From: Candidatus Praeruminimicrobium purgamenti
GTDB lineage: Bacteria > Elusimicrobiota > Endomicrobiia > Endomicrobiales > Endomicrobiaceae
Direction of reading: 5' to 3'
Assembly (NCBI GenBank): GCA_018433585.1
Contig: JAHDQW010000009.1
Coordinates: 57,317-121,316 of the forward strand
DNA: 64,000 bases
Below are positions 6,655 to 12,554 of the stretch, in pieces. The notes beneath the pieces were generated by a model. That model saw nothing but the letters and a program-made list of their open reading frames with translations, ran no database searches and was not told the origin of the DNA. Each line of letters opens with the position of its first letter. Within the stretch, counting starts at the first letter, position 1. Made by a program: the position numbers and the translations under genes.

Positions 6655-6866
6655 TTTTTCTGTTTTTCAAGCTTTTGCAGTTCGTTTGTAATCTTTGCTT
6701 TTTTATGTAGAGCAAATTGTATATCCTGCATAATTTCGTCAATGTTTTTAAGCATTTGTGTAGCCTTACTTAGCCTATTGCTTGCTACAAGCAACAACTC
6801 CGCGCTTATGCAAAACAGTAAACTTGCCAACGCAAAAAGCAAAATAGTTAATACTATTAAAGTCAT
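6651..6866 (-). CDS. Hypothetical membrane-anchored coiled-coil protein, 71 aa
   Basis: One N-terminal hydrophobic helix (residues about 2-27) is followed by a heptad-like amphipathic segment (NRLSKATQMLKNIDEIMQDI...ELQKLEKQKK) ending in lysines. Such a layout suggests an inner-membrane anchor with a cytoplasmic coiled coil. The start overlaps the stop of the DUF4406 gene by one base. No family recognised. Confidence 0.55.
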   Translation of the reverse strand: MTLIVLTILLFALASLLFCISAELLLVASNRLSKATQMLKNIDEIMQDIQFALHKKAKITNELQKLEKQKK

Positions 6867-7204
6867 TATTTTTGCTCCCTTGAATCTAAAATATGATTTT
6901 GTATATTGATATTTAAACGTTGGGCGATCGCGGCTTCTATCTGCATACCTTCGCTTGTTGCCGGGTCGTTAATCTGTACCATTATATCGGCACTGAATAA
7001 CAACTTAATCGCTTCAAAGAAACATTCTTTGTCGCTTTTTTTCATTGTGTACGCCGTTGTACAGACAGGGCTTAAAACCAAAAAACCTTTATTTATTAAA
7101 TCATCATGTGCCTTATTAAAATTGAGTTTATGGTTTGGGTTATTTGCAATAGCTCCGGATACATAAACCCTTATTTTTCTTTGGCAATTATTTACATTGC
7201 ACAT
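6866..7204 (-). CDS. DUF4406 protein (nucleoside deoxyribosyltransferase-like fold)
   Basis: The ATG at 7204 (MCNVNNCQRK) is chosen because a GGGAGTG ribosome site lies just upstream and because a longer frame from 7282 would run through a strong hairpin. The 112-residue product has the DUF4406 pattern: IRVYVSGAIANNPNHKLNF, FNKAHDDLINKGFLVLSP, ADIMVQINDPATSEGMQIE. The SEGMQIEAA segment corresponds to the catalytic Glu region of nucleoside 2-deoxyribosyltransferases. Phage copies are common and may process modified nucleotides or nucleotide signals; substrate unknown. It follows the Acb2/Tad1-like gene, so both could concern nucleotide signalling. Confidence 0.75.
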   Translation of the reverse strand: MCNVNNCQRKIRVYVSGAIANNPNHKLNFNKAHDDLINKGFLVLSPVCTTAYTMKKSDKECFFEAIKLLFSADIMVQINDPATSEGMQIEAAIAQRLNINIQNHILDSREQK

Positions 7205-7220
7205 GTCATCACTCCCTTTA

Positions 7221-7247
7221 AGCGGCAAGAACAAAATACTTGCCGCT
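7221..7247. terminator. 9-bp perfect hairpin between two early genes
   Basis: AGCGGCAAG (7221-7229) pairs fully with CTTGCCGCT (7239-7247) around a 9-nt loop. It lies just after the stop of the Acb2/Tad1-like gene and before the DUF4406 start. On the minus transcript it is followed by TTAAAGGG, with no good U tract, so partial termination, attenuation or an mRNA-stabilising role is as likely as full termination. On the plus strand it is followed by TTTT. Confidence 0.6.
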
Positions 7248-7259
7248 TTTAAATTTATT

Positions 7260-7988
7260 TTACTTAGTGCTGGTACCTTCAACGCCTCTTTGTTCCCTTC
7301 CGTTGGTTCTTGCTCTTAACCACAAAAGCCCCTCTTCAAGTTTTGTAATAGCGAGTGCGTTTTCTCTGCACTTGAAATCTCCGTTTTGGAAAGCTTGTAA
7401 TCTTGCAAGAACACAGCCGATTAAATCCTCGTTCTGCACGCCGTTAACGCCGAATTCCTTTATCGGTCCGTCTTGAAAAACAATTCTTGTAAGTTCTTTT
7501 CCGGTACCAACTTCACAAATAGAGAAAACGGTAGGCGTATTAGAATTTTTACCATTTGCAAAATCTATAAATGTATATTTTTTTGTCAACATCGTATTTT
7601 CAACCCGTAAAAAATTAACAGTGCTGCAAGCTTCTGCCGCTTTAAGGCTTCTCTCGTCTTCACAAGGAGCTTGTAGGTCGCCCGTGGTTTCAGCTAAAAT
7701 ATTGGCAATTTCGTGCATTCTTTCGTCTGATACTACAGCGACATTGTTAAACATCTTATCTGTTAAAACAGTGTCAAGCGTTTGTCCGTAAACCCAGTCG
7801 CCAAGATTAAGTTTTTGATTATCGCTGTTCTCGGTTATAATGTAATATTCGCCGGTAGTTTCCGATTCTTCTACATGTACAAACCTTTTTAATTCATTAA
7901 TATCTTCTACTGTTAAAATCCTAGCTGCACGAGCATAACATCCTGGTCTGTCTTTTTTTTCAACGTTTACAACATTCAATTTACACAT
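7260..7988 (-). CDS. Protein with C-terminal Acb2/Tad1-like hairpin domain (putative anti-defence nucleotide sponge)
   Basis: Residues about 165-242 carry a motif chain that I recognise from the phage Acb2/Tad1 hairpin family: IVFQDGPIKEFGVNGV, then EDLIGCVLARLQAFQNGDF, then CRENALAITKLEE, then RTNGREQRGVEGT. Tad1 and Acb2 proteins bind cyclic signal nucleotides made by Thoeris and CBASS immune systems. The first 160 residues form a separate, unrecognised domain (with EDINELKRFVHVEES and LGDWVYGQTLDTVL), making this longer than the roughly 100-140 residues of typical members. It is an early gene of the prophage, with an AGAGAGGG ribosome site upstream. The domain call is from memory of the motif; the sponge function is inference. 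Confidence 0.65.
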   Translation of the reverse strand: MCKLNVVNVEKKDRPGCYARAARILTVEDINELKRFVHVEESETTGEYYIITENSDNQKLNLGDWVYGQTLDTVLTDKMFNNVAVVSDERMHEIANILAETTGDLQAPCEDERSLKAAEACSTVNFLRVENTMLTKKYTFIDFANGKNSNTPTVFSICEVGTGKELTRIVFQDGPIKEFGVNGVQNEDLIGCVLARLQAFQNGDFKCRENALAITKLEEGLLWLRARTNGREQRGVEGTSTK

Positions 7989-8004
7989 TTTAACCCTCTC
8001 TTTT

Positions 8005-8133
8005 TTATTTCAACAGTATTCTGTTGATGTCTTTTTGTTCTGCCAAATTTTTAACTATCATTTTTACAATTTGACTTTTAATTTTTGCGTTGGTTCCATG
8101 CCTCTTACCATTTTTTTGTATTTTTATTTCCAT
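8005..8133 (-). CDS. Hypothetical basic 42-aa protein
   Basis: The frame MEIKIQKNGKRHGTNAKIKS ends NRILLK. It has an AAGGTG ribosome site a few bases before the ATG and overlaps the 3' end of the exonuclease gene by 10 bp. Strongly basic, predicted helical, no family recognised. It could be a small nucleic-acid-binding protein. Confidence 0.5.
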   Translation of the reverse strand: MEIKIQKNGKRHGTNAKIKSQIVKMIVKNLAEQKDINRILLK

Positions 8134-8816
8134 AACACCTTCTTTTGTTTTTTTTGTATTTTTAAGGCTGCTTCATTAACTTTGTCGGTATGAGACGTCT
8201 CTGAACCGCCTGTACAAGTGGTTTTTAAAATAGCAGAATCTACCGCCATAGGTATGTCTCGTTTTTGAAAAATATCTATAATTTTGTAATAACACTCTCT
8301 TGTAGCAATTATGTCAGACAGTGCATAATGTGCGTTTTTAAGTTCAACGCCTAACCACTTACATATAGCCGTTAAAGTTGTATGTCCCGAATATATATTT
8401 AAATCTTTGCACGTCAAAACCAAACTCATCAAATCAAGACGGTTATGATGTAGCAGAAAATTATCGTTTTCTGCTTTCGTACTCCATGCAGAAATAAAAT
8501 CCATATCGAAACCTACACAATGTCCGCAAGGTATTAATCTGTCATATTGATTATTTATATCGACGTATTTAGATAAAATTTTATTGAACTGATTATACGC
8601 AAGCTCGGCGGGAGCAAAACCTTTCATCTGTTCAATCGTTAACCCGTTTACAGCCAAAGCTTTTGGACTAATATTAATAAAATCAACAGGGCGTGAATAA
8701 ATAGAAAACGTTTCAACGGTTTGATGATTGATCTCGATAATTCCTGCTACCTGCACAACATCATTAATTATCGGGCTTAACCCGGTTGTTTCTGTGTCAA
8801 TCCATAATTTCTTCAC
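8124..8816 (-). CDS. 3'-5' exonuclease, DnaQ/DEDDh family
   Basis: The 230-residue protein has the Exo I motif WIDTETTGL (D7, E9), an Exo II region GHCVGFDMDFI, and Exo III HYALSDIIAT with the His and Asp of the DEDDh type. The segment LAVNGLTIEQM is also typical of the epsilon-subunit family. These enzymes remove 3' nucleotides in DNA or RNA using two metal ions. The last 35 residues are a Lys-rich extension. The gene starts by ATGA-type overlap with the 71-aa ORF upstream. It likely serves phage DNA processing or proofreading rather than being the host polymerase III epsilon, as it lacks the clamp-binding context. Confidence 0.85.
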   Translation of the reverse strand: MKKLWIDTETTGLSPIINDVVQVAGIIEINHQTVETFSIYSRPVDFINISPKALAVNGLTIEQMKGFAPAELAYNQFNKILSKYVDINNQYDRLIPCGHCVGFDMDFISAWSTKAENDNFLLHHNRLDLMSLVLTCKDLNIYSGHTTLTAICKWLGVELKNAHYALSDIIATRECYYKIIDIFQKRDIPMAVDSAILKTTCTGGSETSHTDKVNEAALKIQKKQKKVLWK

Positions 8817-9028
8817 TTTTTACCGCCTTTTTTAAAATTGACCGATATTATTTCAGTTTCTTTCGGACTCATTAATCTAAATATACCGAGCATTTCATTT
8901 ATAAGCATTTCTTGACCGAAATATATATTACAAGAGTCTTTACAGCATGTTTCTTTTGCAACATCATGCAGTTGTTGCACAATTTTAAGGCGGTTTTCAA
9001 GGTATTCAATAAAATCAAAAATATCCAT
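8813..9028 (-). CDS. Hypothetical 71-aa prophage protein
   Basis: MDIFDFIEYLENRLK... is acidic at the N-terminus, has three cysteines (TCCKDSCNIYFGQE) and ends KKGGKK. Predicted helical, soluble. It overlaps the exonuclease start by 4 bp. No family recognised. Confidence 0.55.
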   Translation of the reverse strand: MDIFDFIEYLENRLKIVQQLHDVAKETCCKDSCNIYFGQEMLINEMLGIFRLMSPKETEIISVNFKKGGKK

Positions 9029-9030
9029 AT

Positions 9031-9276
9031 CTACCCCCTGTCAAATATTTTTTCGCAGATAGCAATAAACCAATTTTTATTGGTTTTTATATCGGTTCTA
9101 ATGCCGTAAAAATCGCAAAAAGGATTAAGCGCTTTATCTTTTACAGTCGGATTTTTGTATATCTTTTTCCAAACTTTGAGTTTGTAGTAATTGCTGTTAT
9201 GATATTCAGCCTTAGCAAATATACTGGCTGTTAGCACAACAATCATTGACAATACAACAATCAATACTTTTTTCAT
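9031..9276 (-). CDS. Small exported protein, 81 aa
   Basis: A clear signal peptide (MKK, then a hydrophobic core VLIVVLSMIVVLTASIFA, cleavage near AKA-EY) is followed by about 58 residues rich in Tyr, Lys and Asn, with KNPTVKDKALNPFCDFYGI and KNWFIAICEKIF and two cysteines that could form a disulfide. Likely periplasmic. The position in the early operon, just after the first gene, fits an exclusion or host-takeover factor, but no family is recognised. Confidence 0.55.
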   Translation of the reverse strand: MKKVLIVVLSMIVVLTASIFAKAEYHNSNYYKLKVWKKIYKNPTVKDKALNPFCDFYGIRTDIKTNKNWFIAICEKIFDRG

Positions 9277-9521
9277 TTTTTAACCGCCTTTTTTCTATAT
9301 TTCCTTATTTTTTCGCCTGCTTTCATATAAGCTTCAATTTTTTCCGCAGCGTAAAATTTTTCCCCGTACATATAAGTACCGTAAATTTGCCATTTTTTAA
9401 GCTTTTGGCTTAACGCCGACGATGTAAACTTAAATTTATTTTTTAAATAGGTCGACGAAACAAAAACCGTTTTACCAAAACGGCAAACTGTTATTTTTTT
9501 ATTTGTTTGTTGTTCAAGCAT
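9273..9521 (-). CDS. First gene of the early operon; possible small DNA-binding protein
   Basis: The ATG at 9521 (MLEQQTNKK) is preferred over one at 9593, because the latter lies inside a terminator hairpin while 9521 has an AAGGGGA purine run upstream. The 82-residue product is basic (many Lys, Tyr) with a possible winged-helix or excisionase-like element (YLKNKFKFTSSALSQKLKKW, then YGEKFYAAEKIEAYMKA). As the first early gene after the immunity region it is in the position of Cro, an excisionase or an antiterminator. None of these can be asserted from sequence alone. The stop overlaps the exported-protein start. Confidence 0.55.
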   Translation of the reverse strand: MLEQQTNKKITVCRFGKTVFVSSTYLKNKFKFTSSALSQKLKKWQIYGTYMYGEKFYAAEKIEAYMKAGEKIRKYRKKAVKK

Positions 9522-9548
9522 TTTATGTTTTCCCCTTAAAATTGCTTT

Positions 9549-9579
9549 TTTAGCCTTAAATATGCTTAAATAGGCTAAA
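9549..9579. promoter_or_regulatory. Inverted repeat upstream of the first early gene
   Basis: TTTAGCC (9549-9555) and GGCTAAA (9573-9579) are perfect inverted copies 17 bp apart, and the interior (TTAAATATGCTTAAATA) is itself nearly symmetric. It lies 28-58 bp before the gene starting at 9521 and directly after the leader terminator, so it could be an operator, an antiterminator site or an excisionase site. No consensus promoter was found in this short gap. Confidence 0.5.
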
Positions 9580-9615
9580 TAAAAGCCACACATCAGAATT
9601 AACTAATGTATGGCT
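9577..9615 (-). terminator. Intrinsic terminator in the leftward early leader
   Basis: On the minus strand AGCCATACAT (9606-9615) pairs with ATGTGTGGCT (9584-9593), ten pairs with one G-U, followed by TTTATTT (9577-9583). It begins exactly at the stop codon of the 30-codon leader ORF, so early transcription from the strong promoter would end here unless read through. This suggests control of the early operon by antitermination or attenuation. Confidence 0.65.
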
Positions 9616-9707
9616 TATGCCGTAACAATGACCCAGTTCATTGTTTGCGGCAATGTTAAAATTTGTTTAGATTTTTGCAAAAATATTTGTTGGTACTGGG
9701 TTTTCAT
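9615..9707 (-). CDS. 30-codon leader ORF of the early transcript (putative)
   Basis: The ATG at 9707 follows an AAAAAGG purine run 7 bases upstream and lies about 33 nt after the predicted transcription start. The product is MKTQYQQIFLQKSK... ending WVIVTA. Inside the frame the RNA can form a second hairpin (GCCG...CGGC enclosing ACAATGA/TCATTGT, about 9618-9658), so ribosome movement could change folding near the terminator. It may be a leader peptide or a tiny regulator; no homologue is recognised. Confidence 0.4.
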   Translation of the reverse strand: MKTQYQQIFLQKSKQILTLPQTMNWVIVTA

Positions 9708-9735
9708 ATTTTGCCTTTTTTGACTTATTTATTTC

Positions 9736-9768
9736 TTTCTACACAAATTATACACATTTGTGTAGAAA
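9736..9768. promoter_or_regulatory. Palindromic operator of the prophage immunity region
   Basis: TTTCTACACAAAT (9736-9748) and ATTTGTGTAGAAA (9756-9768) are perfect 13-bp inverted arms around a 7-bp spacer TATACAC, which itself carries another TACACA half-site. The palindrome covers the -10 box, spacer and start site of the leftward promoter, exactly where a CI-type dimer would block polymerase. The XRE repressor gene starts 48 bp to the right, so autoregulation is also likely. Confidence 0.8.
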
Positions 9769-9775
9769 ATGTCAA
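9747..9775 (-). promoter_or_regulatory. Leftward early promoter with perfect sigma-70 consensus
   Basis: On the minus strand TTGACA (9770-9775) and TATAAT (9747-9752) are separated by exactly 17 bp. Both hexamers are perfect. Start of transcription is expected near 9740. It drives the whole early operon to base 1 and is fully overlapped by the palindromic operator, so it should be silent in the lysogen. Confidence 0.85.
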
Positions 9776-9815
9776 GTATTTTTCTGTCGTCGATAAATAT
9801 TATTTGGAGCTACGA

Positions 9816-10484
9816 ATGTCTAAAAAAAATGTAGGAATAAAAATCAAAGAAGCTATAAAAGAAGCGGGATATACTCAGTCTGCATTTGAGAAAAAAATCG
9901 GTATAGGTGAAAATCTTATAAGCAGATGGGTTTCAGGAGATCGCAATCCATCTTTAACGTCAATAAAAAAAATTGCACAAGCTACAGGAAAGCCGTTATA
10001 TTATTTTTTTGATAATTCAACTAATTCAAAAGGAAACAATAACAGCATTATTGTTGGGCAAAATTCTTTTGAATCAAAACACGATTTAGAATTATTAAAA
10101 AAAGATATAGAAATTTTAAAAAAAGAAAATGAATTTATTCAGGAAAAAGTAAAAGATATTATAATAAAAAAAGAAAATCATACTTATATATCTAACGAAC
10201 TATTAAAAAATTTAACACAAATACCCTTAACATCTTTTGAATATCGTATTATATTTTCAATTATGAACTCAAATACAGATATTTCATCAATATCCAAAGC
10301 TATATTAATTAAAGAAAGTGTTATTCAAAAAATATTATTAAGATTACAAAAATTAAATATTATTATTTTGGAAAAAGAAACTAATCAAATTAAAATAAAC
10401 AGACAATTTGATTTATGGACAAAAAGAACTGAAAAAGAAGTTAATAGGTTAGAAAAAACAGAGTTTTTAAAAAATAATAAATGA
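9816..10484 (+). CDS. XRE-family (CI-like) prophage repressor
   Basis: The start at 9816 (MSKKNVGIKIKEAI) has a GGAGC ribosome site five bases upstream; an upstream in-frame ATG at 9663 would translate through the operator and is rejected. The 222-residue product has an N-terminal helix-turn-helix of Cro/CI type (residues about 5-60: GYTQSAFEKKIGIGENLISRWVSGDRNPSLTS...), then a coiled-coil-like Lys/Glu-rich segment (about 85-120) and a C-terminal part resembling a winged helix (SFEYRIIFSIMNSNTDISSISKAILIKESVIQKILLRL). There is no S24 peptidase domain with Ser/Lys dyad, so induction is probably not by LexA-like self-cleavage. The protein should bind the nearby palindrome. Confidence 0.85.
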   Translation: MSKKNVGIKIKEAIKEAGYTQSAFEKKIGIGENLISRWVSGDRNPSLTSIKKIAQATGKPLYYFFDNSTNSKGNNNSIIVGQNSFESKHDLELLKKDIEILKKENEFIQEKVKDIIIKKENHTYISNELLKNLTQIPLTSFEYRIIFSIMNSNTDISSISKAILIKESVIQKILLRLQKLNIIILEKETNQIKINRQFDLWTKRTEKEVNRLEKTEFLKNNK

Positions 10485-11089
10485 ATTTTTTAATTTCAAG
10501 AGCATTCTTTTTGATTTTCTTTATTCCTTTATATGATAAAGGAACTATTTTACCGTTGATATTTTTGTTAACAATATCAATTTACGGAATTATTGTATCG
10601 TATAAATCAAAACAATATTTCTTGCTATGGATTTTTTCTTTTATTTTATTAATTTCTTTTTTACCTATAGTTAGTGTTAGAATAACAAATATGCTAAGAG
10701 GTAGTGAGTATATTTATATATATTCCTATTTCTTTGTTTTATTTACTATGTTTTTTCAAATAGATAATATATCTCAAAAAACATTAAAAACTACGAGAAT
10801 TTTAGCTATATGTTTTGCATTATTACAGCTATCATATTATTTATATTTCGAAATTAAAGACAGTATTTCTTCTTCAAAAAAACAAACTATTGCATATTCT
10901 CAAACATCGACAGACAGTTTTGATCCTGATAAATTTTTGGCTGAAATCAATGCTGAAAAAAAAGACAATACAAACGGCTTTGACCCTGATAAATATTTGG
11001 CTAAAGTTAATGCCAATAAAGAAGATAATACAGACGGTTTTGATCCTGATAAATGGATAGCAGAAAATATTGTTAACGAAAGGGAGTAA
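10481..11089 (+). CDS. Membrane protein with C-terminal FDPDK repeats (lysogeny operon)
   Basis: The 202-residue protein starts by ATGA overlap with the repressor. Residues about 1-130 contain four or five hydrophobic helices with short basic loops. The C-terminal 60 residues are a cytoplasmic or periplasmic tail made of three tandem 20-residue units, GFDPDKYLAKVNANKEDNTD-like, the last one degenerate. FDPDxxLA units recur in phage and mobile-element proteins without known function. Because it is co-transcribed with the repressor it is expressed in the lysogen, which makes superinfection exclusion or lysogenic conversion a fair guess. No catalytic motif seen. Confidence 0.6.
   Translation: MNFLISRAFFLIFFIPLYDKGTILPLIFLLTISIYGIIVSYKSKQYFLLWIFSFILLISFLPIVSVRITNMLRGSEYIYIYSYFFVLFTMFFQIDNISQKTLKTTRILAICFALLQLSYYLYFEIKDSISSSKKQTIAYSQTSTDSFDPDKFLAEINAEKKDNTNGFDPDKYLAKVNANKEDNTDGFDPDKWIAENIVNERE
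10919..11089 (+). repeat. Tandem 60-bp coding repeat (FDPDK units)
   Basis: Three direct copies with a period of 60 bp start near 10,919, 10,979 and 11,039, each opening with TTTGAYCCTGATAAAT. They code for the 20-residue FDPDK units of the membrane protein. The first two are full length and about 80% alike at protein level; the third loses register after FDPDKW. Such in-frame tandem repeats can change copy number by slippage. Confidence 0.75.
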
Positions 11090-11093
11090 ATCG

Positions 11094-11306
11094 ATGAAAA
11101 AAATTATTTTATTTCTTTTAATGTTTTTATTTTGTTTTTCCACAGCAACATTTGCAGCAACTCGTGTAAAAGGACATTTCACAAAGAAAGGTACTTATGT
11201 AAAGTCTCATTATCGTAGTAGTAAAAACAGTACTAAACATGATAATTATTCAACTAAAGGCAATTCAAATCCTTACACCGGTAAAAAAGGAACTAAAAAA
11301 CTTTAA
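11094..11306 (+). CDS. Small secreted protein with phage/plasmid GTYV-PYTG motif
   Basis: The start at 11,094 (MKKIILFLLMFLFCF) is chosen for the GGGAG site 10 bp upstream and the clean signal peptide, cleaved near TFAA. The mature part (about 48 residues) reads VKGHFTKKGTYVKSHYRS, then NYSTKGNSNPYTGKKGT. This pattern (G-y-f-k-k-d-G-T-Y-V-x-p-H-x-R-S ... N-P-Y-T-G-x-x-G-T) is found in many small exported proteins of phages and plasmids with no assigned function. It is the third gene of the lysogeny operon; its stop overlaps the integrase start (TAATG). Confidence 0.7.
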   Translation: MKKIILFLLMFLFCFSTATFAATRVKGHFTKKGTYVKSHYRSSKNSTKHDNYSTKGNSNPYTGKKGTKKL

Positions 11307-12454
11307 TGTACAAAATCAATAAACGAGGCGATACTTTTAGTTTTAAATATAGAGACGAAAACGGTATTGAAAGACGCCATACTTGTAAAAAGTCTGTAAA
11401 AAATTTGCAGGACGCCGAAAAAGAACAAATCTCTTTTCTTGCAGAGCAGCAGCAAATAACGGAAATTGCCAAAACCAACAAAACAGATATTAATACTTTG
11501 TTATGGTCTGTTTTTTGTAAAAAGTTTATGGAATTTTCAAAATCCCGTAAATCTGCTCCGGAAGCCGACCAAAGAGTTATTAATTTAATTAACAAATATT
11601 ATCCTGACATGAAATACTTTAAGGAATTAACCAGGGAAAGAATAAGGGAGTTTTTGGCTCTCCGTAAAAAAGAGAATAAAGAAGATAATACTATCAACAG
11701 AGATTTACACTCTATAAAGTCTATGTGGACGTTTGCTGTTGATCCGCAGGAATTAAACCTTAACCACCGTAACGAAGCAAAAGGAATTGAAGAGTTTGCC
11801 GTTGAGCCGGTCAGAAAAGATAAATATTTTACACAAGAACAAATAACAATAATAGAAACCAAAATAGAATCATCAAGAATTACAATATTATGTTGGCTCA
11901 TGATACATCTTGCGTTAAGGTTAAAAGAAGCCGTCAATGTCAAATGGGTACATATTGATTTAAACAATAAAGTTGCAAAAATATATCCGTTTAAAACAAA
12001 AAGAAAAAATCCTCGGCCGGTACAAGTTCCTCTTGATGACGAACTTACAAACTATCTTGCAAATTTAAAACACACTTCCGAATATGTCTGCGGCGGAGAT
12101 TATACAGACAAAAAGGCAAGAGGTTCACTGTCTAAAATAATAAAGGAAAGATTCGCAGAACTTGGCGTCGGCGGAACTGCGCACACCTGCAGACACACTT
12201 ATATCAGCCATGCGATCATGAACGGCGTAAAAGATAATCTTATTATGCGGTGGGCAAGACTTAAAAAGATTGAGATGTTGCAAGTTTACGGACATCTTTC
12301 GCCCGATTTTGAAACAGCCACAGCAAACCAAATCTACAATAATACCGCCGCATTTAAGCTTGAAGCGATAGAAAAACAAATCAGGCTCTTATTAGTCAAA
12401 CGCAGAGAATTACGGCAAAAAACACCCAAATCCGCCCAAATAGCGACCAATTAA
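11306..12454 (+). CDS. int: Tyrosine recombinase / prophage integrase
   Basis: The 382-residue protein has an N-terminal Arm-type region, a core SAM-like domain (about 62-160) and a catalytic domain. Catalytic residues seen are R205 (LALRLKEAVNV), H293-x-x-R296 (HTCRHTYISH), W316 in place of the usual LGH histidine, and nucleophile Y328 (QVYGHLSP). It inserts and excises the phage. The TAATG overlap makes it the last gene of the repressor operon, unusual for temperate phages but consistent with lysogenic expression. The C-terminal tail is basic. An intrinsic terminator follows. Integration target is unknown. Confidence 0.92.
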   Translation: MYKINKRGDTFSFKYRDENGIERRHTCKKSVKNLQDAEKEQISFLAEQQQITEIAKTNKTDINTLLWSVFCKKFMEFSKSRKSAPEADQRVINLINKYYPDMKYFKELTRERIREFLALRKKENKEDNTINRDLHSIKSMWTFAVDPQELNLNHRNEAKGIEEFAVEPVRKDKYFTQEQITIIETKIESSRITILCWLMIHLALRLKEAVNVKWVHIDLNNKVAKIYPFKTKRKNPRPVQVPLDDELTNYLANLKHTSEYVCGGDYTDKKARGSLSKIIKERFAELGVGGTAHTCRHTYISHAIMNGVKDNLIMRWARLKKIEMLQVYGHLSPDFETATANQIYNNTAAFKLEAIEKQIRLLLVKRRELRQKTPKSAQIATN

Positions 12455-12500
12455 GAGTAGTGTTATTCCTAGTCTCGGAGTGTTATGTAAAAATACTGAT

Positions 12501-12532
12501 AAATCTTATTTTATAATAAGATTTATTTTTTT
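12501..12532 (+). terminator. Terminator after the integrase
   Basis: AAATCTTATT (12,501-12,510) pairs with AATAAGATTT (12,515-12,524) over a TTAT loop and is followed by a run of seven T. It ends the lysogeny operon and sits between the integrase and the convergent phosphoglycosyltransferase gene. The neighbouring 12,455-12,500 bases are a candidate attachment region, but no repeat partner is in the window. Confidence 0.75.
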
Positions 12533-12554
12533 ATCTGTAATTTATTTTGATTTT

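Larger units (their letters stand above)
1..12454. mobile_element. Prophage, right-hand (early plus lysogeny) part; left part outside window
   Basis: The sequence shows a tyrosine integrase at the right end, a CI/XRE repressor, a divergent early promoter with a palindromic operator, and a long leftward train of small overlapping genes ending in a DnaB-type helicase and a lambda O-type initiator. This is the usual layout of a temperate phage. No capsid, terminase, tail or lysis genes are seen, so those should lie left of base 1. Ordinary chromosomal glycan genes start at 12,555. No attachment repeat could be identified because the other end is not in the window, so the right boundary is set only by the integrase stop and the terminator after it. 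Confidence 0.85.

Noticed and set aside
7205..7282. Longer start for the DUF4406 protein
   Set aside because: The extra 26 residues run through the 9-bp hairpin and into the upstream gene, while GGGAGTG precedes the ATG at 7204.
9522..9593. Upstream start (9593) for the first early gene
   Set aside because: The ATG lies inside the terminator hairpin at 9584-9615; the start at 9521 has a purine-rich ribosome site.
9663..9815. Longer repressor reading frame starting at 9663
   Set aside because: It would translate through the promoter/operator palindrome, and a GGAGC site marks the start at 9816.
12455..12554. Prophage attachment site
   Set aside because: No tRNA or repeated core could be matched because the left prophage end is outside the window; no claim made.
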